Shown here piece by piece: positions 54,646-61,959 of a stretch of DNA of 64,000 bases (its first letter is position 1; each line of letters begins with the position of its first letter). The stretch is from SZUA-35 sp963781035 (GTDB taxonomy: Bacteria > Actinomycetota > Acidimicrobiia > Acidimicrobiales > SZUA-35). Under the pieces are notes generated by a model. That model ran no database searches, was not told the DNA's origin, and worked only from the letters and a program-made list of their open reading frames with translations. The position numbers and the translations under genes were made by a program. Location of the stretch: contig CAWAEN010000015.1 of NCBI GenBank assembly GCA_963781035.1, positions 186,001 through 250,000 on the forward strand, written 5' to 3'.

Positions 54646-54701
54646 CCCCGTTCTGCGGAACACAACCCCCAGAAATGAGGGTCAGGTGCCGCAGAACGGG
54701 G
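54646..54701. repeat. Intergenic hairpin between tadA and tadB, family copy C
   Basis: The left arm at 54646-54668 starts CCCCGTTCTGCGG and ends AACCC; the right arm is 54679-54701, pairing at 19 of 23 positions around a 10-nt loop. It shares the core CCGTTCTGCGG with copy B at 31741. It sits just upstream of the tadB ribosome binding site, so it could tune tadB expression relative to tadA. Confidence 0.75.
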
Positions 54702-54802
54702 GTGCGGTGTGGTGATGCGGGAGTACGGGGTTTGCGAGGTCGCGAGGTCGTCGGCCAGCCGATCGCCGCTGATCACGACCAGCACGACCATCATCGTGGA
54801 CG

Positions 54803-55958
54803 TCATGGCCGACCGCTCGGCCCAGCACCACAGACAGCACTGCGGACGCGTTGTCGCACCGGGCCGACCGAGGGTGACGGCCACAGCCGGCGAGTCGCCA
54901 CGCAATCAGGATCGACTTCGTCGATCGACTCGACCCGCCTCTCGGCCCCGCTCCGCTCGACGTGAACCACGACGTCGATCGCTTCGAGCATCTGCCTGCG
55001 TACGGCATCGATCGGTACATCGACACCACCCAGAAGAGCAAGGGTCTCGAGCCGTCGCAGCCCTGCGACGGCGCTGTTTGCATGGCACGTGGTGAACGAT
55101 CCGGCATGCCCGGTGTTGAGGGCGAGGAGGAGATCGAACGCCTCACCTCCGCGCACCTCTCCGACGATGAGTCTGTCCGGTCGCATGCGGAGTGCGTTGC
55201 GCACGAGTTTGCGCACGGTGACCTCGCCGACTCCTTCGCGGCTCGGCGGTCTCGATTCGAGCCGGACGACGTGGTCGCCGGGAAGCTGCAACTCGGCGGT
55301 GTCCTCCACCGTGACGATGCGGGTTCGGGCAGGCACACAGCCGGCCAACGCATTCAACAACGTGGTCTTCCCCGCACCGGTTCCACCCACCACCAGGATC
55401 GTGGCGCGGTGTTCCACGAGCCGCTCGAGCAGCGCGACCATGTCCGGAGGGCCAAAACTCTCGAGTGGCAATCGAGCGTCGATGAAGCGTCGCATCGTGA
55501 TCACCGGACCGTCGATGGCGACGGGTGCGACGACGACGTTCACCCGCGATCCATCGTGGAGCCTGGCGTCGACGGTTGGGCTCAGGGGATCGACCCTCAG
55601 ACCGAGCGGCTCGAGCACCCGCTCGATCAGCACGGCGATGTCGCCGTGATCGAGAACGAGAGCGGTCTTCTCGAGCACCCCATCACGATCGACCCAGATC
55701 GGTCCGGGTCCGTTGACCATCACCTCGGTGATCCCCGGAAGGCCGAGCAGATCCTCGATGCGGCCGAGCCCTCTCGCCCGAGCGGCGAGCGTCTCGATCA
55801 CGTGCGAGAGCGCTGCCACGTCGAGAAGCGGAAGATGCCGACGTGCTCGTTCGACGAGATCGTCGGTGGGCGCTGCCGGATCGGTGGTCAACACGTCGGT
55901 GACCATCACCTCGATCAGTTCGCGCTCGGCTGCCGTGATGCTCTGGGGTCCGACTCAC
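54803..55958 (-). CDS. tadA: Tad pilus secretion ATPase TadA (CpaF family), frame break
   Basis: TadA hydrolyses ATP to power Flp pilus assembly. It starts at GTG 55958, overlapping the tadZ-like stop (GTGA). After a +1 change near 55943-55947 in a CCCC run (one C fewer gives RTPQSITAAERELIEVMVTD), the ATPase core is complete: ITEVMVNGPGPIWVDRDGVL, Walker A VVGGTGAGKTTLLNALAG, EDTAELQLPGDHVVRLESRP, Walker B RPDRLIVGEVRGGEAFDLLL and the His box TGHAGSFTTCHANSA. About 385 residues. Confidence 0.9.
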
Positions 55959-56587
55959 AGCAAGGTTCCGAGCACTCGCAATGATCGAGGGAGCCGGGAG
56001 GCCAACAGGCCGGCATCGACGGCACGAGCTACATCGCGATGCCATCGGAGCGTGACGTCGACGGGTGCGCCGATCGCGGCGGCGACATCGCTCGGTCGGA
56101 GGGCTCGGCCTTCTTCCTCGATCAGCACGACACGATCGGGGCTCGGTCCACGACGAGCGGCGTCGAGCGCCAGGTAGCAGGCCCGGGTGACGAGGACGGT
56201 GCTCGACGCATCGGCGAGCAGCGAGACCCCAGGCACCGCATGCGTGCCGACGTCCACGATGACGGTGCGACTGTCGAGCGCGAGCAGCTGCGAGAGCAAC
56301 CGGTACTGAGCAGGACGGGTCGGAGATCGACACGAGCCACGAGGGAGCAACCGCAGACCGTCGGCCACCGGGACCTCGAGACGATGGAGGAGGTCCGGCG
56401 ACGGCTCCTCGACACGGAACCAGTCGCCGAGACCCTCCTCTGCGGCGGGCAAGCCGAGGATGACGTCGAGATCACCCCGCAGATCGACGAGCAACGTCGA
56501 TGCTCCCTCGGCAGAGAGCAGGCCGAGAGCGGCGGTGGCGACGGAACATCCGACGCCACCCTTCGATGAGAACAGGCACAACATCAA
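55955..56587 (-). CDS. TadZ/CpaE-like ParA-type ATPase with altered Walker A
   Basis: A 210-residue MinD/ParA-fold protein: deviant Walker A SSKGGVGCSVATAALG, LLVDLRGDLDVILGLPAAEE, a switch-like TVIVDVGTHAVPG and STVLVTRACYLALDAAR. The usual KGGVGKT/S has Cys in place of the catalytic Lys, and the TadZ group is known to include such degenerate members, so it may localise the pilus rather than act as a normal ATPase. It heads the operon and is coupled to tadA. Start at ATG 56587 or 56584. Confidence 0.78.
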   Translation of the reverse strand: MMLCLFSSKGGVGCSVATAALGLLSAEGASTLLVDLRGDLDVILGLPAAEEGLGDWFRVEEPSPDLLHRLEVPVADGLRLLPRGSCRSPTRPAQYRLLSQLLALDSRTVIVDVGTHAVPGVSLLADASSTVLVTRACYLALDAARRGPSPDRVVLIEEEGRALRPSDVAAAIGAPVDVTLRWHRDVARAVDAGLLASRLPRSLRVLGTLL

Positions 56588-56705
56588 CGCGACCTCGTCG
56601 TATCAGAGAACGTCCGAGGGGGAAGGTGGGCTCTCAGTCGAGAGCGAGGCCGGTCGAGAACGAGCGGTCGGGCTGCCGACGAAGGGCGCCGATAGGGTGG
56701 CGCAC

Positions 56706-56798
56706 GGAGGTGTCCGAGTACCTGGTGGGCTCCCCCGCCTTCAAAGCGGGTGTGCGATGTGATCCATCGTAGGCGGGTTCGATTCCCGTCCACCTCCG
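56706..56798 (+). tRNA. selC: tRNA-Sec (selenocysteine), anticodon TCA
   Basis: A 93-nt tRNA with selenocysteine features. The acceptor GGAGGTG pairs with CACCTCC, the D region CCGAGTACCTGGTGGGCTC is Sec-like, anticodon stem CCCGC/GCGGG encloses CTTCAAA with anticodon TCA, and a long variable arm TGTGCGATGTGATCCATCG follows. The T-arm is GCGGG-TTCGATT-CCCGT. A discriminator G is followed by an encoded CCA (56799-56801). It closely resembles actinobacterial selC. selA, selB and selD are not in this window. Confidence 0.93.
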
Positions 56799-56847
56799 CC
56801 AATCACATTTGGCAAATCACATCTGATGATTCGGATCTAGCGATCGA

Positions 56848-57792
56848 TCAGAGCGAGAACACGAACCCGTTGACCACGATCTCGACCCGACGATTGAGCT
56901 GCCGGCCGTCGGCTGTGTCGTTGTCAGCGACCGGATCCGACTCACCACGACCTTCCACGACGACACGTGACGGATCGATGCCCTGGCTCATGTAGAAGGC
57001 CTTGACGGCATCGACTCTCGCCTGCGAGAGCGCCAGGTTGGTCTCCGCGTCACCGACAGAATCGGTGTGGCCGTACACCTCGATGGTGACGGTGTCCTGC
57101 ATCTGCATCAGCGTCAGACCGAGGCCCAGGAGCGGATAGAAGTCAGGGGCGATGTCGGCGCTGCCGAACGCGAAGAGAACCGTGTCCTCGATGAAGACAT
57201 CAGACGGTCGGCCCATCTCGAACTCCGCCTCGGGGTCGACCACGTACTCCGAGATCACGTTGCCCGGTCCCATGAGCTCTTCGAGAGCGGTCACCACGCC
57301 GGCGACGTGCAGCGGACTCGGCATCTCGCCTCGCAGATACAGCTTGCCGCGGCTCAAGACCACGTAGTCACCGGCGGCACCGGCCGGGACGGCCGGCGAG
57401 TAGACGTCGCCCTCGACGGCCACTTCTGCATCGCCTTCTTCGCCTCCTGTCGCTTCGCCTTCTTCGCCGATGACCTCGTCGATCGGGGTCTCGACGGTTT
57501 CTCCATCTTCGACTGTCGAGTCGAGGGGCTCGTCGAACAGCGCCAACTCTTCGGTCGGCTCGCTCGCGATCGTGGTCTCCACCGGAAGGGGCTCGCCTCC
57601 GCCCATCACGATGAAGCCGGCAGCAGCCACGGCTGCGATCGCCATGGCCCCACCCAGCACGGCGCCAATCGACAGACCGCCCTTGTCTTCGGATTCGGAC
57701 GCCGGCGCGGGCTTCTCGTCCCTTGGCTTGGGACGGTTGAGTTCTTCCCACATGTTGGTGGGACGGTCCTTGGCCGAGGGCGAATCAGTCAT
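56848..57792 (-). CDS. BON-OmpA domain envelope protein, paralogue of the 30800 gene
   Basis: A 314-residue protein of ArfA/OmpATb layout: cytoplasmic MTDSPSAKDRPTNMWEELNR, a membrane helix IGAVLGGAMAIAAVAAAGFI, an acidic Glu/Thr-rich linker, a BON-like domain (VVLSRGKLYLRGEMPSPLHV, LEELMGPGNVISEYVVDPEA) and OmpA_C (TIEVYGHTDSVGDAETNLAL, VEGRGESDPVADNDT, LNRRVEIVVNG). The linker is acidic here and Thr/Pro-rich in the other copy. The ATG at 57792 is used; the frame extends nine codons further. An inverted repeat at 57801-57834 lies just upstream. Confidence 0.85.
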   Translation of the reverse strand: MTDSPSAKDRPTNMWEELNRPKPRDEKPAPASESEDKGGLSIGAVLGGAMAIAAVAAAGFIVMGGGEPLPVETTIASEPTEELALFDEPLDSTVEDGETVETPIDEVIGEEGEATGGEEGDAEVAVEGDVYSPAVPAGAAGDYVVLSRGKLYLRGEMPSPLHVAGVVTALEELMGPGNVISEYVVDPEAEFEMGRPSDVFIEDTVLFAFGSADIAPDFYPLLGLGLTLMQMQDTVTIEVYGHTDSVGDAETNLALSQARVDAVKAFYMSQGIDPSRVVVEGRGESDPVADNDTADGRQLNRRVEIVVNGFVFSL

Positions 57793-57800
57793 ACCTCTAC

Positions 57801-57834
57801 AATCGGCACGTTGACCCAATTTCCTGAGCCGATT
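57801..57834. promoter_or_regulatory. Inverted repeat upstream of the second BON-OmpA gene
   Basis: AATCGGC (57801-57807) and GCCGATT (57828-57834), 7-nt arms with a 20-nt spacer, directly before the start. It could be an operator, but no regulator is implied by the sequence. Confidence 0.35.
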
Positions 57835-57874
57835 TGCCCACCAATAAAGGTGCGATCGACCTCAGCGCCGCGTA

Positions 57875-58810
57875 TCAGACAGCGAGCAGGTCCCGAGCGC
57901 CCGTGTCGGAGCTCGGGTGGCGCAGCTTCGACATCGCTCGGGCCTCGATCTGGCGAATGCGTTCGCGGGTGAGATTGAAGTACTCGCCCACTTCTTCCAG
58001 GGTTCGCGGTTCGCCACGGTCGAGTCCGAACCGAAGCTTCAGGATTTCGCGTTCACGCTCGTCGAGCGGGGCGAGGAGTCGAGCGATTTCTTCGGGGAGC
58101 AGAGCCGTTGCCGCCACTTCGAACGGGGAGTCGGCGCCGCGGTCCTCGACCACGTCACCCAACTCGGCATCGCCGTCTTCACGCAGCGGCTCCGAGAGCG
58201 ACAACGGTTCGGCCGCGAATCGGAGCGCCTCGGTGACCTTGTCCTCGGGCATCTCGACTTCGACGGACAGTTCGGTGAGTGTGGCCGGACGGCCGTACTT
58301 CAGCTCGAGCCGCGCTCGGGCCTTCTGGAGCCGGGCCAGCGTGTCACCCGCATGCACGGGGAGCCGGATCGTTCGACCCGTGTTGGCGATGCCGCGGGTG
58401 ATGGCCTGACGGATCCACCACGTGGCATAGGTCGAGAACTTGAAACCCTTGCGCCAGTCGAACTTCTCGACGGCGTGCATGAGACCGAGGTTGCCTTCCT
58501 GGATGAGATCGAGGAGGGGCAGACCCGAAGCCTGGTACTTCTTGGCGATCGACACGACGAGTCGGAGGTTGGACTGCACGAAGGTGCGTTCTGCTTCGCG
58601 ACCCTTGCGAACCGTGCGGCGAAGATCACGCCGACGAGCGGGCGTCGGAGCATCCGCCGCTTCGAGTTCTGCCGCGGCTTCCTTGCCCGCCTCGATGGCC
58701 TGGGCAAGTCGTACTTCGTCTTCCTTGGTGAGCAGCGGATATTGCCCGATGTCGGTCAGGTACAGCCTGACAAGGTCTTCTTCGTCCCGCTCGACTCGCT
58801 CCTTCGCCAA
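57875..58810 (-). CDS. RNA polymerase sigma factor, sigma-70 family (RpoD/SigB-like)
   Basis: A 311-residue sigma factor without region 1.1. Region 1.2 DEEDLVRLYLTDIGQYPLLT; region 2 NLRLVVSIAKKYQASGLPLL, DLIQEGNLGLMHAVEKFDWR, KGFKFSTYATWWIRQAITRG; region 3 ARARLELKYGRPATLTELSV; region 4 LRFGLDRGEPRTLEEVGEYF and NLTRERIRQIEARAMSKLRH. Its shortness suggests a group-2 (SigB/HrdB-like) factor, but it could be the principal sigma of this organism. The start is unclear: the TTG at 58810 opens the frame, and an upstream run of residues (VTINEIG) in another frame could belong to it if one base is an insertion. Confidence 0.9.
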   Translation of the reverse strand: MAKERVERDEEDLVRLYLTDIGQYPLLTKEDEVRLAQAIEAGKEAAAELEAADAPTPARRRDLRRTVRKGREAERTFVQSNLRLVVSIAKKYQASGLPLLDLIQEGNLGLMHAVEKFDWRKGFKFSTYATWWIRQAITRGIANTGRTIRLPVHAGDTLARLQKARARLELKYGRPATLTELSVEVEMPEDKVTEALRFAAEPLSLSEPLREDGDAELGDVVEDRGADSPFEVAATALLPEEIARLLAPLDEREREILKLRFGLDRGEPRTLEEVGEYFNLTRERIRQIEARAMSKLRHPSSDTGARDLLAV

Positions 58811-59011
58811 GACAATCCCCGATCTCGTTGATGGTGACGCTCACCATCATCACTGGCACAACGTCATCCCGAGGGTACCGACTTGGCCCCCCAGTTGTGC
58901 TATCGAGTGAACTTCCACCCACGCGTGATGGGCGACACCCGAGCAGCGGCGACGTTGCACCTCTGTGGTGTCGGCAATCCTCGACGTTCCCTTGAGCAGG
59001 CAGGCACCACG

Positions 59012-59332
59012 ATGACCGAAGAAGCCGAGATCGAACCGGTGATGGTGACGATGCGATTCGAGACCGAGCAGACCGAGGAAATGCTTGCCGTCCTGTCGAA
59101 GTATGTCGTCCTCAGCCGGATGGACACCGCCGCCCGCAACATCGACCTGGTCGCCTCGGTGACCCGACCCGGCCGCTTCACGATCATCGAGAAGTGGGAA
59201 TCGGAGGACGCGCAACAGACCCACTTCGACAGTGCGGTCATGGTCGAGATGGCGTCCGCATGCGCGGGCCTGCTCACCAGAGCACCGGACATCGATCTCC
59301 ACGAAGCGGTGTCGATGCACGACCTCGACTGA
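59012..59332 (+). CDS. Antibiotic-biosynthesis-monooxygenase-like (ABM) domain protein
   Basis: A 106-residue dimeric alpha-beta barrel protein: VMVTMRFETEQTEEMLAVLS, SVTRPGRFTIIEKWESEDAQ, FDSAVMVEMASACAGLLTRA. The ABM fold covers monooxygenases, heme-degrading enzymes and unassigned proteins; no heme ligand is evident, so its reaction is open. The ATG at 59012 (MTEEAEIEPV) is used; a longer frame upstream reads like non-coding DNA. Convergent with the following gene, 9 nt between stops. Confidence 0.75.
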   Translation: MTEEAEIEPVMVTMRFETEQTEEMLAVLSKYVVLSRMDTAARNIDLVASVTRPGRFTIIEKWESEDAQQTHFDSAVMVEMASACAGLLTRAPDIDLHEAVSMHDLD

Positions 59333-59341
59333 GATCTCGAT

Positions 59342-59884
59342 TCAGTCGGCGGCGTGGGCACAGTACCGAGGATGCCGACCCAGCTCGGATCCTCTGCCGA
59401 CCACAACGCGTCGAACGCCTGGTCGGCCGCGTCACTGAAGCCGTGACGATTCCTGAAGTTGTAGAGGTGCTTGGGTTTGTGGATGCGGTAGCCCAACCGC
59501 TCGACCCGACCGTGGATCGAAGCCGACCATGCGATCTTCTCGGCGAAGTCGGACGGTTCGCCGAGCGGCGGCGCACCGAACTCCGGATTGGTGCGATCGA
59601 GGTATTCGATGAACAGCGCCGCCAGCGACACCGACGCCATCTCGACTCCGAAGTGGCGGGGCTTCCTGGTGTCTTCGAGAGCAGCCACCCTCGACGGCGA
59701 ACACCAGTGGGTCGAGCGACGTGATGCTCATCCGCGTGGTCGGCTGCTCCTCGTCGATCACCACTTCGACGGTGAGGTCGTCTGGAATTGCTGCGATCCG
59801 ACCCCGGACTTCGGCGACGACAGCGGCGATCTCGGCTGCGTCGTATTCGACCTTCGAGTACGTGTCTGGTGTGACCGTGATCAT
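59342..59884 (-). CDS. Conserved hypothetical protein (about 180 aa), frame breaks
   Basis: Not recognised. Read through one change near 59690 it gives MITVTPDTYSKVEYDAAEIA, VEVVIDEEQPTTRMSITSLD, PLVFAVEGGALEDTRKPRHF, EMASVSLAALFIEYLDRTNP and RLGYRIHKPKHLYNFRNRHG, a mixed alpha/beta protein with no signal peptide. A second change near 59360 is needed to reach the stop at 59342-59344 with an end YCAHAAD. Its ATG is one base after the stop of the upstream gene. The pairing with the four-helix-like gene at 59886 looks like a two-gene unit. Confidence 0.6.
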
Positions 59885-59885
59885 C

Positions 59886-60551
59886 TCAGCTGCCGCCGGC
59901 TCCGGCATCGCCCTCCATGTCGAAGGACCCGACCGATCCCGGTCCCGTGACCCCGCCGGCCGCGAGCATCAGCGCCGTCAGCTGAGCGTGGTGGTCGGCG
60001 GCCCGCTGCGCGTCAGCGGGCGTCTCGATGAGCGACTGCACCAGCATCTCGCCCTCCCGCCATTCGTCCATGTCGTCGTTCAGGCAGAAGTCGAGCGAGC
60101 GAATGGTCGGAGAATCGGTGATCGACGAGGTGTTGTTGCGGTGGTAGGTGTAGGCCGCGATCAAGTGGGGAAGCAGAACCCGGTACATACCGACCATCTT
60201 CTCGATCGTCTGGTCCGGGGCTTCCGGAGCGGCCAGCGCATCGATGAACGCGGCAAACTCGTCGTTGGCCGGCACCGTCATCTTCTCCGGGCTCATCTCA
60301 CGCAGCTCGGGTAGCCGCTTGTGCCAGAGCTCGGAGTGGAACGCATGGTGATAACAGTGCGTACCCAGCCGCAGCTTGATGTCGAGCTCGGGAATCGTCG
60401 CCACCCAGCCACCCATGAGCTCGAAGATCTTCATCTCGACCCACTTGTAGTTGCCGACCCGCCTCGCCGTCTCCTCGACCGAGAAGCGGCCGGGAAGTTC
60501 GCGCCGATCCCACGGAGCAAACGGTGTGCGCGGCTTGGACGATTCGGCCAT
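59886..60551 (-). CDS. Helical protein of unknown function, possibly ferritin-like (221 aa)
   Basis: Not firmly recognised. The start MAESSKPRTPFAPWDRRELP at 60551 has an AAAGGGGG ribosome binding site. The middle has helices with acidic and His residues spaced as in ferritin-like proteins: NYKWVEMKIFELMGGWVATI, LRLGTHCYHHAFHSELWHKR, LPHLIAAYTYHRNNTSSITD, LDFCLNDDMDEWREGEMLVQ. A di-metal site is possible but not shown by a clear ExxH pair. It is directly followed by the hypothetical gene at 59342. Confidence 0.65.
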   Translation of the reverse strand: MAESSKPRTPFAPWDRRELPGRFSVEETARRVGNYKWVEMKIFELMGGWVATIPELDIKLRLGTHCYHHAFHSELWHKRLPELREMSPEKMTVPANDEFAAFIDALAAPEAPDQTIEKMVGMYRVLLPHLIAAYTYHRNNTSSITDSPTIRSLDFCLNDDMDEWREGEMLVQSLIETPADAQRAADHHAQLTALMLAAGGVTGPGSVGSFDMEGDAGAGGS

Positions 60552-60635
60552 GGTGGTCCCCCTTTGGGCGCCTGAGAAAGCGCTCGGACCGTACCTCAGC
60601 ACGCCCTTCGTGGTCGAAACAGGCTGACGGCTCGA

Positions 60636-61887
60636 TCAGCCGCCGCTGGTCGACCAGTGCCAGGGTTCGCTCGGCAGGTTGCGGAGCCCGTAGTTGGCGG
60701 CGTTCGCACTCAGCCAGTTCCACGCTGCCCCGGAACGGCTGCTGATGATCCGGCCGTTGTACGTGAAATCGATGGCGAGCCCACGCTCGTGCATCGACGA
60801 TCCCGGCCTTGCGGTCGGTGGCCGACACTGGCTCGACGGCATCTCGTAGATGGCGTAGTTGCTGGTCCCGCAGTTGTTCTTCCGGACTCGGATCTGCCCC
60901 GCCGGATCCCGGAATCCACCACCGGCCAGCGGGACACCGGCCGCAGCCGAATCGGCCAGCAACCTGCGGATGTTGTCGGCGATCGAGTTGTGGACCCAGA
61001 TGCCGTTGCCGGCGTTGACGATTTCACTGGAACTGGTCACCGGGCCGGCCGGTGTTCCGCCACCTCCACCGCCACTTCCCCCCGACGATGGTGGTGGGGC
61101 GGCCTGACGAGCAAGCTCGGCGGCCAAGTCGGATTGGGCTTGGCGCTCGTCGGCTGCGAGCTCGACGCCGAGCGCCTCGAGGCTCGCTTGTTCCGCGAGG
61201 AGTGAATTGAGCCGCTCCTCGGCCTGAGCTCGCGAGATCGGCCTGGACCCCTTGGTTCTGCTCGAGGATGCCGAGTTCGTCTGCGAGTTCGGCGTTGAGC
61301 TCTTCGGCATCGGCCGTCGCCCGCTCTGCGATCCCGCGTTCGATCTCGAGATCTTCTCTGGCCCTGCGGAGTCCATCGACGAGATCGACGCCTGACTGGG
61401 TGACCTCGTCGACCAGCACCTGCATACGCAACCCGAGGTTGGGATCGTCGCTCTCGACCAGCACCGTGCTGGTGTCGTTCTGGTTCACGAACGACGAGAT
61501 CGCGGAATTGGCCAGTTGTCGTTCGAGTGCCGCGATCAGCGCCTCGCCGTCGACGACCGCTTGCGCCGCGTTGGCCAGGGTCACCTCGGCATCGGCCAGT
61601 TGTCGCTGCGCGTTGTCGACCCGCCCCTGCTGGGAGTTCACCGCAGAATTGATGGCGATCAGGGCGGCCGAGATCTCCTCGAGCTCAGCGTCAGCCGCAT
61701 TGACCTCGCCGGCCGTCTCGGCTGCGGCCGCGTCGTTGGCTCGACGTTCCTCGCGGATGCGCTCGATCTCGGCGTTGGTCTGGGTGTCGCCGATCCCCGC
61801 AGTGGCGGCAAGAAGAGTCGCACCGATCAGCAGCGCGACGAAGCGGGAAATGCGGCGATGTCGGCGGGCGCTCTGAAGGTGGGTCAC
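60636..61887 (-). CDS. Secreted coiled-coil M15 (VanY-like) peptidase, frame break
   Basis: A D-alanyl-D-alanine carboxypeptidase-like protein of about 415 residues. A signal peptide (FVALLIGATLLAATAGIG) is followed by a long coiled coil with heptads (AELEEISAALIAINSAVNSQ, QRQLADAEVTLANAAQAVVD, EELNAELADELGILEQNQGV), a Gly-rich linker and the M15B domain: SSMHERGLAIDFTYNG (zinc His and Asp) and LPSEPWHWSTSGG (second His). It probably trims peptidoglycan stems. A +1 change near 61235 joins LEQNQGVQADL to RAQAEERLNSLLAEQA. GTG start at 61887. Confidence 0.85.
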
Positions 61888-61959
61888 AGCGTTGCACAGG
61901 GTACTGGGCCAGTCTCGACCCGTGGACCAGCAGCCACCGATCTGAGCCGTTTGGGTGAA

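Noticed and set aside
53934..54806. Longer tadB starting at the ATG that overlaps the tadA stop
   Set aside because: The extra residues include the translated hairpin and lack homology. A strong ribosome binding site precedes the ATG at 54635.
56588..56705. Integration site or prophage at the tRNA-Sec gene
   Set aside because: No integrase, direct repeat of the tRNA 3' end, or phage gene is found on either side.
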